A stretch of DNA of 64,000 nt from CALMFQ01 sp964495595 (GTDB lineage Bacteria > Pseudomonadota > Gammaproteobacteria > Burkholderiales > SCOH01). Numbering within the stretch: position 1 is the stretch's first letter; every line of letters starts with the position of its first letter. The position numbers and the translations under genes are program-made. Under the pieces are notes generated by a model. It had not been told where the DNA came from, made no database searches, and worked only from the letters and a program-made list of their open reading frames with translations. This document shows positions 1 through 8,333 of the stretch, one piece after another. The DNA is taken from contig CAZBWH010000002.1 of NCBI GenBank assembly GCA_964495595.1, forward strand, positions 3,475 through 67,474. Reading direction: 5' to 3'.

Positions 1-72
1 TGGCTGTCGCACATTCTGGTGCGCGACAAGGAGCTGGGCCAGTTGATCAACGAACGGCAGGCGCATGGCTGA
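1..72 (+). CDS. 3' end of a chemotaxis-operon gene (product not identifiable)
   Basis: An open frame enters from the left edge and ends at a TGA at 70-72, after 23 visible residues ending in LINERQAHG. Its last bases overlap the ATG of cheB at 65, which indicates translational coupling in one operon. In many proteobacteria cheR or cheD lies directly before cheB, so one of these is likely. The visible tail has no diagnostic motif, so no name is given. Confidence 0.5.
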   Translation, partial: WLSHILVRDKELGQLINERQAHG

Positions 73-1117
73 TCCGATTCGTGTCCTGGTGGTGGACGAC
101 TCTGCGGTGGTTCGCCAGGTGATGAGCGACGTACTGGGACGTGCGCCCGGCATCGAGGTGATCGGCGTGGCGTCTGATCCGCTGTTTGCGCTGGAGCGAA
201 TGAAAAAGCAGTGGCCGGACGTGATTACCCTCGACGTGGAAATGCCGCGCATGGATGGCATCACGTTCCTGAAAAAAATCATGGCCGAGCGGCCAACGCC
301 GGTGGTGATCTGCTCCACCCTGACCGGCAAGGGCTCGGAAACCGCGATGCAGGCGCTGGCCGCCGGTGCGGTGTCGATCATTACCAAGCCGACGCTGGGG
401 CTGAAGGATTTTCTCAAGAATTCGGCCAACGATCTGGTCGCCGCAGTGCGGGCGGCGGCGCGGGCCAATATGCGGGCGCTGAATGCCTCGGTGGCTCCCC
501 GAGCTGCGCCGCTGGTTCAGTCTGCGTCGCCGGTCGGAGCCATGGCGGAAACCACTGACCGCATCATTGCCATTGGCACGTCCACCGGCGGCACCCAGGC
601 GCTGGAGGCGGTGCTTACCCGCCTGCCGCGCACTACGCCGGGGATTGTGGTCGTGCAGCACATGCCGGAAAAATTCACCGCGCTGTTTGCCCAGCGGCTG
701 AACCAGGTCTGCCAGGTCGAAGTGCTGGAGGCGGTGGACGGCCAGCGGGTGATTACCGGTCGGGTGCTGATTGCGCCGGGTGGCAAGCACATGTCGCTGC
801 GCCGCAATGGCGCGCAGTATGTGGTCGATGTGCGCGACGGCCCGCCGGTCAACCGCCACAAGCCGTCGGTGGATGTGCTGTTCCGTTCGGTGGCCCGCTG
901 CGCCGGCCGCAACGCCATCGGGGTGATCATGACCGGCATGGGCGACGACGGCGCCCGTGGGCTGAAGGAAATGCGCGACGCCGGCGCCCGCACCGTCGCC
1001 CAGGATGAAGCCAGTTGCGTGGTGTTCGGCATGCCCAAAGAAGCCATCAAGCTGGACGCCGCCGACCAGATTCTGGCGCTTGACCAGATCCCCGCCACGC
1101 TGACCGGCTTTCGCTAA
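65..1117 (+). CDS. cheB: CheB, chemotaxis response regulator protein-glutamate methylesterase
   Basis: CheB removes methyl groups from (and deamidates) chemoreceptor glutamates, resetting signalling in the cytoplasm; CheA phosphorylates it. The 350-residue protein has the usual length. An N-terminal receiver domain (about 1-125) carries the acidic DD pair early and the phospho-acceptor Asp57 in the context [13 protein letters not shown] linker of about 40 residues leads to the C-terminal methylesterase domain. Its catalytic triad is visible as Ser173 (IGTSTGG), His199 (VQHMPEKF) and Asp295 (TGMGDDG). The start overlaps the end of the upstream gene, as expected for an operon. No CheY, CheA or flagellar gene follows, so this is the distal end of the chemotaxis cluster. 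Confidence 0.97.
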   Translation: MADPIRVLVVDDSAVVRQVMSDVLGRAPGIEVIGVASDPLFALERMKKQWPDVITLDVEMPRMDGITFLKKIMAERPTPVVICSTLTGKGSETAMQALAAGAVSIITKPTLGLKDFLKNSANDLVAAVRAAARANMRALNASVAPRAAPLVQSASPVGAMAETTDRIIAIGTSTGGTQALEAVLTRLPRTTPGIVVVQHMPEKFTALFAQRLNQVCQVEVLEAVDGQRVITGRVLIAPGGKHMSLRRNGAQYVVDVRDGPPVNRHKPSVDVLFRSVARCAGRNAIGVIMTGMGDDGARGLKEMRDAGARTVAQDEASCVVFGMPKEAIKLDAADQILALDQIPATLTGFR

Positions 1118-1149
1118 ACCTGGCCTGCCTCGCTCCTGCAAGAGACGAC

Positions 1150-1219
1150 CGGCCTGCAAGCCGCTCTGGTATTGGTCTGCAGGCCGGCCTGCGCGGCAAT
1201 GCCAGAGCGGCTTGCAGCC
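1150..1219. repeat. Intergenic GC-rich hairpin repeat, copy 1
   Basis: This stretch between cheB and the next gene folds into a near-perfect hairpin of about 20 bp. The arm at about 1152-1173 contains GCAAGCCGCTCTGGTATT and the arm at about 1199-1218 contains CCAGAGCGGCTTGCAG. The loop includes CTGCAGGCCGGCCTGC. The core CCAGAGCGGCTTG recurs in other intergenic regions of this window (near 17.7, 25.6, 29.85 and 37.0 kb), so it is a dispersed REP-like element. It may also terminate cheB transcription, but there is no clear T-tract. Confidence 0.75.
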
Positions 1220-1354
1220 ATGCCGGATTTGGGCGTGCATAAAACTGCCATTCTTGTCTGACAAGCGGCGCGGCGACGGCTGGCCAGCGATTGCATCGGC
1301 ACGCTGGCCGGGGTGTAATCCTCGAATTACAAATGCATAAATCGAGGAGAGATC

Positions 1355-1966
1355 ATGCGCCCAGTCGTTATTGCCTTCCTGCCGCTGTGGCTGAGCGGCG
1401 TTGCCATCGCCGCCGCCGATGCCCCACCGGCCAACCAGCCGCCCGCCGCCCGCGCCGGGCAGATGATGCAGTACACCGACCGGCTGATGTCGGTGCCGTG
1501 CCAGCGCTGGCAGGTTAAAGAACCCAACCGCAAGGGCGAGATGATCAACCAGTGCGGCGATCACCTGATGCATCTGTCGGTGGCGCATGGCCTGAACCCG
1601 GTGAAGGTAGTGAAAACCAGCGGTGAAACCCTGGTCGAGTTCAAGCCGTTTTTCCCGCAGGTGTCATACCCGCTGACGCTGGGCAAGAGCTGGAGCGGCG
1701 AATATGAGGGCTTTACCGCCGATGATGGCGCCCGCTGGACCAGCAAGGTCAGTTGCGAAGTCAAGGCGTGGGAAAAGGTCAGCGTCGCCGCCGGCCAGTT
1801 CGACAGCTACCGGATCGAGTGCGTGGAAAAATGGCGGGCCATGCTGATCCTGACCGGCGAATCGAAATCAACCCGCTGGTATGCGCCAGCCGTGGGCATG
1901 GTGGTCAAGGCAGTCAGCGACAAGAGCAAGTGGGATCACCAACTGGCCGCGTACCGGTTTGACTGA
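1355..1966 (+). CDS. Putative exported protein of unknown function
   Basis: This is a 203-residue protein whose N-terminal hydrophobic stretch (about residues 5-21) ends in an AIAAADA-type signal peptidase I site, so it is probably periplasmic. A strong ribosome binding site (GAGGAGA) precedes the ATG. The mature part has two cysteines around the motifs PCQRW and NQCGDH and two more in SCEVK and IECVEKW. The middle contains YPLTLGKSWSGEY and the tail RWYAPAVGMVVKAV, which resembles beta-rich DUF3108-like periplasmic proteins. I cannot assign a family firmly. It is followed 12 bp later by a small membrane-protein gene and may form an operon with it. Confidence 0.75.
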   Translation: MRPVVIAFLPLWLSGVAIAAADAPPANQPPAARAGQMMQYTDRLMSVPCQRWQVKEPNRKGEMINQCGDHLMHLSVAHGLNPVKVVKTSGETLVEFKPFFPQVSYPLTLGKSWSGEYEGFTADDGARWTSKVSCEVKAWEKVSVAAGQFDSYRIECVEKWRAMLILTGESKSTRWYAPAVGMVVKAVSDKSKWDHQLAAYRFD

Positions 1967-1978
1967 GCGGAGCTGCCA

Positions 1979-2470
1979 ATGATCAAGGAATATCCGCGCT
2001 ACCGGCGCGAGCAGATGGTGGGGGCGGCGGTCGTCAATGCAGCGATCAACGCCGCGCTGGCCTGGCTGCTGTTCCGCCAGTTGCCACAGGTGCCGTTCCT
2101 CGGTGAGCAAAGCATCGTCGGCGATACGCTGGCCACTGCGCTCTTGCTGCCGCCCCTGCTGTGTCTGGTGGCTACTCCGACTTTCCGCTCGATGCTGGCG
2201 CGGCGGGCGGTGCTGCGTCCGGCGCAGTTGCCCGCTGCCAGCCGTCTGCCGCAACAACCGCTGCTGCTGGGTCTGTTGCTCGGACTGGTGGCCTTGCTGA
2301 CGCTGGCGCCGGCGACGTTGTGCCTGTTGCAGCGATTGCAGGTGGAGTCGTTGTCGTTGGGTGGCTTCGTGCTGTTCAAGGCCGGCTTTGCCGCCTTGCT
2401 GGCGGTGCTGATTACGCCGCTGGTGCTGCAGCAGGCGCTGGCCTGGCATCTGGCCGCCTGCCGGGCCTGA
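1979..2470 (+). CDS. Small multi-pass inner-membrane protein, unknown function
   Basis: The 163-residue protein is dominated by leucine and alanine, with about four predicted membrane helices (near residues 14-34, 48-66, 94-114 and 128-150). A short polar N-terminus (KEYPRYRREQ) is likely cytoplasmic. I do not recognise a family. The gene starts 12 bp after the preceding exported-protein gene with CGGAG as a plausible ribosome binding site, so the two are probably co-transcribed. It ends about 25 bp before the convergent GntR gene. Confidence 0.7.
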   Translation: MIKEYPRYRREQMVGAAVVNAAINAALAWLLFRQLPQVPFLGEQSIVGDTLATALLLPPLLCLVATPTFRSMLARRAVLRPAQLPAASRLPQQPLLLGLLLGLVALLTLAPATLCLLQRLQVESLSLGGFVLFKAGFAALLAVLITPLVLQQALAWHLAACRA

Positions 2471-2494
2471 GGCCGGTTCGCCGGGCTGGCTCGT

Positions 2495-3199
2495 CTAATC
2501 AGGCGCCGCAGCCGGCTTGAGCCGCTGCTTTTCCAGCTCGGCCAGCACCAGCGTGCATTCGCGCTCGTAAAACCGGGTCAGCAGCCGCACGGCACCGTCG
2601 GCATCACGGCTTTGGGCCAGCGGCAGCATGTCGACGAAAAACTGCCGTACCTCCATCAGCCATTCCAGCCCGCCATTGATCGCCAGCAGATAGCCGGCGC
2701 GCATCGCAGCCGGAAAAATGTCGCCCAGCAGCCGGGTGAGAAACGGGTTGTTGGCGGCGCGGCAGGATTGGTCGTAAATGGCGATGCGCAGCTCGACGAA
2801 GCGCTCGAACTGGCCCTGGGTCAGGCTTTGCTCCAGTTGCCGCAGCAGGTCGGTGTAGGTGGCCAGTTCGGCCGGCGAGGCGTTGGTGACCAGATTGCGG
2901 GTCAGCAGTTGCATCAGGTGACCCCACACCTGGTACAGCCCGACGACTTCAAACGCCGTCATCCGGGTGACCACCGCGCCGCGTCGGGGCTGGATCTGCA
3001 GCAGGTGCCAGCGCTCCAGCAGCAGCAACGCTTCGCGCACCACGCTGCGACTGACATTGAGCGTGGCCGCCTGTTCCTGTTCCTGGATGCGGCTGCCGGC
3101 AGCCAGCTGGCCGGTGATGATGGTGCCGGCGATGTGCTTGGCTACGGTGATGGCCAGTGAGTCGGCCGGCTTGAAAGGGGTGCGTTCGGTATGAGTCAT
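2495..3199 (-). CDS. GntR-family transcriptional regulator, FCD (FadR-like) subfamily
   Basis: This 234-residue regulator has an N-terminal winged helix-turn-helix (about 10-75, with VSRSVVREALLLLERWHLL as the recognition region). An all-helical FCD effector domain (about 85-220) follows. FCD regulators usually sense small organic acids or amino acids. Typical members carry an Asp and three His for a metal ion. Here the usual D..FH..L segment reads YDQSCRAANNPFL, so the first metal-binding His seems to be absent and the ligand may differ. The gene is divergent from the glycosyltransferase at 3299, which is its most likely target besides itself. Confidence 0.9.
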   Translation of the reverse strand: MTHTERTPFKPADSLAITVAKHIAGTIITGQLAAGSRIQEQEQAATLNVSRSVVREALLLLERWHLLQIQPRRGAVVTRMTAFEVVGLYQVWGHLMQLLTRNLVTNASPAELATYTDLLRQLEQSLTQGQFERFVELRIAIYDQSCRAANNPFLTRLLGDIFPAAMRAGYLLAINGGLEWLMEVRQFFVDMLPLAQSRDADGAVRLLTRFYERECTLVLAELEKQRLKPAAAPD

Positions 3200-3257
3200 C
3201 GGTGAGCAGGTGGAGACGGGCTACTGTCTAATGATAGGCCGTGTGGGCAGGGCAACG

Positions 3258-3267
3258 GATAATTATC
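3258..3267. promoter_or_regulatory. Palindrome in the GntR/glycosyltransferase divergent promoter region
   Basis: The 99-bp gap between the two divergent genes contains the perfect 10-bp palindrome GATAATTATC. It could be an operator of the adjacent GntR regulator. The half-site also resembles part of a Fur site but is too short to call. Confidence 0.3.
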
Positions 3268-3298
3268 GCAGAACACAGACAAGAGGATACAGGCCATC

Positions 3299-4543
3299 AT
3301 GGCGCAACGTTCAATCATCATTACTGCGGTCGGCTCGGCCGGCGACCTGCACCCGCACCTGGGGCTGGCCACCCAGTTGCAGCAGCGTGGCCACCGGGTC
3401 AGCGTGCTGACCTCGCCCAACTATCGCGATTCAGTGGAAAACGCCGGGGTCGAGTATGTGCCGTGCGGGTCGCTGGAGCTGATGGCCGGGGTGCTGCTCG
3501 ACCCCCGCGTGTGGCACGCCAAGAAAGGCTTTGCCGGCATCTGGCCGATGGTAAACGAGATGATGCGCCATTCGCTGCGCACCATTGAGCACCGGCTCGA
3601 CCAACAGCCGTTGCTGATTGGTTCGCCGCTGGCATTCGGCCCCCGGCTGGCGGCAGAAAAATACCGGCTACCCCTGGTGGCCACCCAACTGGCGCCGTCG
3701 ATTTTCATGTCGGCCTACGATCCGCCCAGCTACAAGGACACCGGCTTCATGCACTGGTTGTCGCCCAGGTGGCGGCGCAAGCTGCTGTCGCTGATCGAGG
3801 ACCAGTACATCGACCGCATCTGCCAGCCCGACCTGAACGGCCTGCGCGAACGGCTGGGGTTGCATCCGGTGTGCAATGTGTTCACCGGCTGGGCCAACCA
3901 CGGCGACCTGGTGCTCAGCCTGTTTCCCGATTGGTTTGCCGCACCGCAGCCAGACTGGCCGGGCAACAATCAGCTGGTCGGCTTTCCGTTGTACGACGAA
4001 CATGGACAGCATCCGCTGGACGACGAACTGCAGCAGTTTCTGGCCCGACCCGAGCCGCTGCTGGTGTTCTGCCCCGGTAGCGCCATGGCGCAGGGGGCCC
4101 GTTTTTTCCAGTCCGCGGTCACGGCCTGCCGGCGGCTGCCGGTCAAGGCGCTGTTGCTGTCGCGGTTTGACAACCAGATTCCGTCGTTGCCGGCCAATGT
4201 GCTGCACCGCAGTTATCTGCCGTTCAGCCAGGTGTTGCCGCAGGCCGCCGCGATGGTCCATCACGGCGGCATCGGCAGCGCCGCGCAGGCGTTGCGGGCC
4301 GGGGTGCCGCAACTGGTGATGCCGATGGCGCACGACCAGTTCGACAACGCCAGCCGCATCAGCCGGCTCGGCTGCGGCAAGGTGCTCAACTGGGGAGCCG
4401 GCCCGCGCCGTCTGGCCCGCCAGTTGCAGGCCCTGCTGGCTGACGAGTCGCTGCGGGCCAGTGCCCGTCACCACGCCAGCCAGTTCGGCAATCCGCAACA
4501 CGGCCTGCAGCAGGCCTGCTGCGCGATTGAGTCCTTGATGTAA
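3299..4543 (+). CDS. GT1-like glycosyltransferase (RhlB / UDP-glycosyltransferase superfamily)
   Basis: This 414-residue GT-B fold enzyme transfers a nucleotide-activated sugar to a lipid or small-molecule acceptor. The N-terminal acceptor domain starts with IITAVGSAGDLHPHLGLA, the typical G-S-x-GD-x-xP signature. The C-terminal donor domain carries HHGGIGSAAQALRAGVPQL and MPMAHDQFDNA, the sugar-nucleotide binding signature of the UGT/MGT family. Length and layout match rhamnosyltransferase chain B (RhlB) and related bacterial glycosyltransferases. No RhlA-like acyltransferase is adjacent, so rhamnolipid synthesis is not indicated. The gene is divergent from a GntR regulator and ends 13 bp before a convergent chemoreceptor gene. 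Confidence 0.88.
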   Translation: MAQRSIIITAVGSAGDLHPHLGLATQLQQRGHRVSVLTSPNYRDSVENAGVEYVPCGSLELMAGVLLDPRVWHAKKGFAGIWPMVNEMMRHSLRTIEHRLDQQPLLIGSPLAFGPRLAAEKYRLPLVATQLAPSIFMSAYDPPSYKDTGFMHWLSPRWRRKLLSLIEDQYIDRICQPDLNGLRERLGLHPVCNVFTGWANHGDLVLSLFPDWFAAPQPDWPGNNQLVGFPLYDEHGQHPLDDELQQFLARPEPLLVFCPGSAMAQGARFFQSAVTACRRLPVKALLLSRFDNQIPSLPANVLHRSYLPFSQVLPQAAAMVHHGGIGSAAQALRAGVPQLVMPMAHDQFDNASRISRLGCGKVLNWGAGPRRLARQLQALLADESLRASARHHASQFGNPQHGLQQACCAIESLM

Positions 4544-4556
4544 AAAAGGGGAGCGG

Positions 4557-5654
4557 TCAGCCGTTGCCCAGCAGCTCGGTCAGCCCGTTCATCACCCGCC
4601 GGTTGGCGCTTTCCATCTGGCCAAGGGCTTGCAGGGCGCCGGCCTGGTTGCCGCTGCGGTAGCACTGGATGGCCTGGCGGGCGAAGTCATGCACCGCCCG
4701 GTGCGGGTCTTCCATGTCGCGGAAAGCGCTCTGGCGGGAGAATTCGCTGCAGCCTTCGCCTTCGTAGTACCAGCGGCCGAGAAGGCACTGCTTTTCGCTG
4801 GGAACGGCGTCGGCCTGCAGGTCGGACAGACCCAGCAGCACCTTGTAGACTTCCAGCTTGAGCGACAGCTCCTGGATATTGGCCAGCTCGACATTGGCCA
4901 GCCGCGCCGACGAGGCAATGCTCGATTGCATGGTGCGGGAAATATCCAGCAACTGCTGCATGCCCTGCATGGCCGATTCGTTACTGCTGCTGTAGCTGGC
5001 CGCCTCGGTGGCGCCCAGGGTCATGATTTCCCTGGCCTTGCCGGTTTCCTGCTGGATGCCGTTGACCAGGCCGCCGATTTCGGCGGTGGATTTGGCGGTG
5101 CGCTCGGCCAGCTTGCGCACCTCATCGGCCACCACGGCAAAGCCGCGCCCGGTTTCGCCGGCCCGGGCCGCCTCGATCGCCGCGTTCAGCGCCAGCAGGT
5201 TGGTCTGCTCTGCAATCTCGCGGATCAGTTGCACGATGCCGACGATCTGCCCGGCGCTTTGCGACAAGCCTTCCACACTGTCACTGGCTGCGCTGATGCG
5301 ATCGAACATGGCTTGCAGGTTGCCGGCAATGCTATGCAGCGACGAGCGGTTGTGATCCGATTCGGCGGCAGCGACTTCGGCGGCCGCCTTTTCGTCGTTC
5401 AGCCGGCCAGACAGCTGGGTGAACGAGCGGAAGATGCCATTCAGCGAGTCGCCAAAATGCGGCAGATTGGCCAGCACCCCCTCCAGCAACTCGACCCGCG
5501 CGATGGCCTGTCGGGCGGTTTGTTCCTGCTGTGCCTGGTTGGCCTGCAGGCCAGCCAGCTCGCTTTCCATTTCCTGTACGCGCCGGCGCAATGCCGCGTT
5601 GTCCGCCGTGGCCGCATCCAGTGCCTTGTGCTGTTTCGACTGCCATCCGAACAT
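4557..5654 (-). CDS. Soluble methyl-accepting chemotaxis protein with C-terminal CZB domain
   Basis: This cytoplasmic chemoreceptor lacks any membrane helix. It starts with [10 protein letters not shown] and a coiled coil, followed by the MCP signalling hairpin, whose tip reads [18 protein letters not shown] and then [18 protein letters not shown]. The last 100 residues are a chemoreceptor zinc-binding (CZB) domain with [12 protein letters not shown] and the paired histidines of PHRAVHDFA. The family's first zinc ligand, a His about 8 residues before LEVYKVLLG, is replaced by Glu in [15 protein letters not shown] domains sense zinc or hypochlorous acid through the zinc-bound Cys, so this change may alter sensing. 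An ATG four codons upstream (5666) is possible. The chosen start has GGGGGAG just before it. Confidence 0.93.
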   Translation of the reverse strand: MFGWQSKQHKALDAATADNAALRRRVQEMESELAGLQANQAQQEQTARQAIARVELLEGVLANLPHFGDSLNGIFRSFTQLSGRLNDEKAAAEVAAAESDHNRSSLHSIAGNLQAMFDRISAASDSVEGLSQSAGQIVGIVQLIREIAEQTNLLALNAAIEAARAGETGRGFAVVADEVRKLAERTAKSTAEIGGLVNGIQQETGKAREIMTLGATEAASYSSSNESAMQGMQQLLDISRTMQSSIASSARLANVELANIQELSLKLEVYKVLLGLSDLQADAVPSEKQCLLGRWYYEGEGCSEFSRQSAFRDMEDPHRAVHDFARQAIQCYRSGNQAGALQALGQMESANRRVMNGLTELLGNG

Positions 5655-5772
5655 GAACTCCCCCATTTCTGACCGGGTATTGAAATGTCTATGGATAAAC
5701 TGTAGTTGCTGCGCACCCCCAATGCCAGCGACCGGCAGGCATCGAATGCCCCGCTTGACCCAAGTGGCGTTG

Positions 5773-5791
5773 TAAATGATAATGGTTCGCG
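5773..5791 (+). promoter_or_regulatory. Candidate Fur box upstream of the heme receptor
   Basis: The sequence TAAATGATAATGGTTCGCG contains the hexamers AATGAT and AATGGT typical of Fur sites. It matches the left half of the consensus GATAATGATAATCATTATC well and the right half poorly. It lies about 150 bp before the TonB-dependent receptor start. Its presence fits iron-repressed expression of the downstream locus. Confidence 0.6.
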
Positions 5792-5942
5792 TTTACTTTT
5801 CGCGCAGCCTGCCAGTGCAGGCCTTGCGCTTCCTTAGCCAGCCATCCACGCCGCTGTTGCCGTGGTAGCCCGCCAGTGTCAAAGACGCCGGATTGTCACC
5901 GTGGAAACGGGGGGGCGGCCGTCGTGTGTTGGGGGGGATTCC

Positions 5943-8261
5943 ATGCTTCAAGTGTCTCGCGGGCCGTTGGTGTGCAAGCGGCGTAGTCTTTCAGTGCTGG
6001 TGGCTTGGCTGGGCGTCGCGGTGTGGCCGCAGGTGCAGGCCGCCGGGCCGGTGCAGCTGGCCGATGCCCGCCAGCCGGCGCGTCTGCTCAGCCCGCTGGT
6101 GGTGACCGCTACCCGGATGGCGGTGTCGCCGGATCAGCTGACTGCCAGCGTGACCAGCGTCGGTCGTGATGAGCTGGAGCGGCGTTTGCCGCAGGACGAA
6201 GCCGATCTGTTCCGCGATCAGGGCGATGTGGTCATGGCACGCGACATGCGCCGCCACGGCGCTACGCGGGTCAATATCCGTGGCATTGAAGATAACCGGG
6301 TGGTGCAGCTGGTCGATGGCGTGCGGCTGCCGGACTATTTCAACGGTGGTGGCCCGACCAACTACACGATGAGCACCTCGGCAGCGCCGATGACCGACTT
6401 TCTGCGCCAGGTGGAAATCGTCCGTGGCCCGGCGTCCAGCCTGTACGGTTCGGATGCGCTGGGCGGTGTGGTGGGGTATCTGACACTGGAGCCGCATGAC
6501 TTGCTACGCCAGGGAGCAACGACCGGCCTGCGGCTGCGAGCCGGCTACAGCAGCGCCAACGATGGCCTCAGCGGCAGTGTGATCGGCGCAGCGCGTGGCG
6601 AGTCGCTGGCGATGCTGCTGGCGTATGCGCAGGCCAAAGGGCACGAAACCCGCAATCAGGGTGATGACGACCGCTACGGCCCCAACCGTGCCACTCCCAA
6701 TCCGGCTGATACTGACGATCGCGGCGCAATGGCCCGCTTGGTCTGGCGCCCGGCCAGTGGCCACCGGCTGACCGCATTGCTGGAAGGTCGCGAGCAGCAG
6801 GCCAGCACCGAGATCATGCGCATGGCGGCATCGCTGACGAAAGTGGTGTCGATGCAGGGCAACGACCAGAGCCGCCGCGGCCGGGTGGGGCTGGAATACG
6901 AACACGCACCGGATAGCGGTCTGTATCAGCGCTTGCTGGCGCGGGTGTTCTATCAGGATGCCGACACCGACAACCGCAACCAGCAGCGCCGGGCCAACGC
7001 CAGCTACAGCGCGGCCACAGGGTGTTCGGCCTCGCGGGCGGGTACTGGCAATTGCGACATCAATCAGCGTTTCCAGCTTGAGCAGACGCTGGCCGGCATC
7101 GGGCTGCAGGCGGATTCCGAATGGATGCAGGGCGAGACAGCCCACCTGCTCAGCTACGGCGTCGACCTGCAGCGTCAGCAGGTATCGACCCTGCGCGACG
7201 GCAGCGTGACCCATCTGGCCAGCGGTGTGGTGACTTTTGGCCTGGCCGGCGAAAACTATCCGCTGCGTGACTTTGCCGACGGCCAGACCGACACGCTCGG
7301 CCTGTTCGTGCAGGATGAAATCGCACTGCAGCAGCGAACCCTGCTGCTGACCCCTGGCCTGCGCTACGACCGGACCAGGCTGCAGCCCAGGCCAGATGCG
7401 CTGGCACAGCAAGTGCTGTCGGTGATCCATCGCGAGGTGGTGGCGCAGACGCATGCCCATCTGTCGCCCAAGCTAGGGCTGCAATGGCAGTGGCAGCCGG
7501 CACTGGCGCTGTTTGGCCAGGTGGCTTCGGGGTTTCGTGCCCCGAACTACGGCGAGGTCAACGGCGCTTTCCGCAATGCGGCGCAGATGTATGCCACGGT
7601 GCCCAACCCCGATCTGCGCCCGGAAACCAGCGTTGGTCTGGAACTTGGCCTGCGTGGCCGTAGCGGTGCGCTGAACGGCCAGTTTGCGCTGTTCGACAAC
7701 CGCTACAAGGATTTCATCGAAAACGTCAAACTCAACTGCCCGAGCGACCCGAGCTGCATCAACATCGCCGGTGCGCCGTACACCACCTATATGTCGCAGA
7801 ACCTCAGCCGGGTACGCATCCGGGGAGCAGAGCTGCGCGGCGGCTGGGCGCTGGCGCCGCAATGGCGTGCCGACATGGCCGTCGCCTGGGCCCACGGCGA
7901 CAACACCGAAACCCATCAGCCGCTCAACAGCGTCGAGCCTCTGCGCGGCATGCTCGGTCTGACCTGGGACAACAGCGCCTGGGGCAGCGACCTGCGCCTG
8001 AACGCGGCACAACGCAAAAACCGCGTCGATAACAGCAGCGGCGAATGGTTCAGGACACCGGGTTACGCCGTGGTCGACCTGGCCGGCTGGTACAAGCCGA
8101 CGGCCAACAGCAAGCTGGTGCTGGCGGTCAACAACCTGTTCGACCGCAAATACTGGCTGTGGAGCGACATTCGCAACGCCGATGGCTACAACCCCAGCGC
8201 ACCGGAGTTCTACACCCAGCCGGGGCGCAATCTGCGTGTCTCCGTGCAGGCGGACTTTTAA
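5943..8261 (+). CDS. TonB-dependent outer-membrane heme/hemoprotein receptor (HmuR/HemR type)
   Basis: This 772-residue outer-membrane receptor imports heme or a related ligand using TonB energy. A signal peptide (about residues 1-38) precedes a TonB-box-like segment and the plug domain (LVVTATRMAVSPDQLTASV, VNIRGIEDNRVVQLVDGVR, VEIVRGPASSLYGSDALGG). The 22-strand barrel contains the heme-receptor signature FRAPNYGEVNG followed by the NPDLRPETS motif, and ends in an aromatic residue (QADF). I chose the ATG at 5943 because GGGGGGG precedes it and the signal peptide begins there; an in-frame ATG at 5862 is less likely. It heads a locus with CobN-like, ExbB-like and DUF2149 genes and is preceded by a Fur-like box. 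Confidence 0.93.
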   Translation: MLQVSRGPLVCKRRSLSVLVAWLGVAVWPQVQAAGPVQLADARQPARLLSPLVVTATRMAVSPDQLTASVTSVGRDELERRLPQDEADLFRDQGDVVMARDMRRHGATRVNIRGIEDNRVVQLVDGVRLPDYFNGGGPTNYTMSTSAAPMTDFLRQVEIVRGPASSLYGSDALGGVVGYLTLEPHDLLRQGATTGLRLRAGYSSANDGLSGSVIGAARGESLAMLLAYAQAKGHETRNQGDDDRYGPNRATPNPADTDDRGAMARLVWRPASGHRLTALLEGREQQASTEIMRMAASLTKVVSMQGNDQSRRGRVGLEYEHAPDSGLYQRLLARVFYQDADTDNRNQQRRANASYSAATGCSASRAGTGNCDINQRFQLEQTLAGIGLQADSEWMQGETAHLLSYGVDLQRQQVSTLRDGSVTHLASGVVTFGLAGENYPLRDFADGQTDTLGLFVQDEIALQQRTLLLTPGLRYDRTRLQPRPDALAQQVLSVIHREVVAQTHAHLSPKLGLQWQWQPALALFGQVASGFRAPNYGEVNGAFRNAAQMYATVPNPDLRPETSVGLELGLRGRSGALNGQFALFDNRYKDFIENVKLNCPSDPSCINIAGAPYTTYMSQNLSRVRIRGAELRGGWALAPQWRADMAVAWAHGDNTETHQPLNSVEPLRGMLGLTWDNSAWGSDLRLNAAQRKNRVDNSSGEWFRTPGYAVVDLAGWYKPTANSKLVLAVNNLFDRKYWLWSDIRNADGYNPSAPEFYTQPGRNLRVSVQADF

Positions 8262-8276
8262 TCTCGTAGCCTTTTT

Positions 8277-8313
8277 GTGCCGGACGACCCGCGGGTTGCC
8301 GGCACCTTTTTTT
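8277..8313 (+). terminator. Hairpin with T-tract between the receptor and the CobN-like gene
   Basis: The inverted repeat GTGCCGG / CCGGCAC (8277-8283 and 8299-8305) is followed by seven T residues (8307-8313). This is a classic intrinsic terminator. Because the next genes continue in the same direction only 20 bp later, it may act as a partial terminator giving more receptor than chelatase mRNA. Confidence 0.75.
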
Positions 8314-8333
8314 GCATGAATGGCTGAAGTTCG

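Noticed and set aside
47..1588. A long open frame of over 500 codons on the minus strand across cheB
   Set aside because: It mirrors the codon pattern of cheB in a GC-rich genome, is full of His, Arg and Gly repeats without domains, and crosses the cheB stop and an intergenic repeat.
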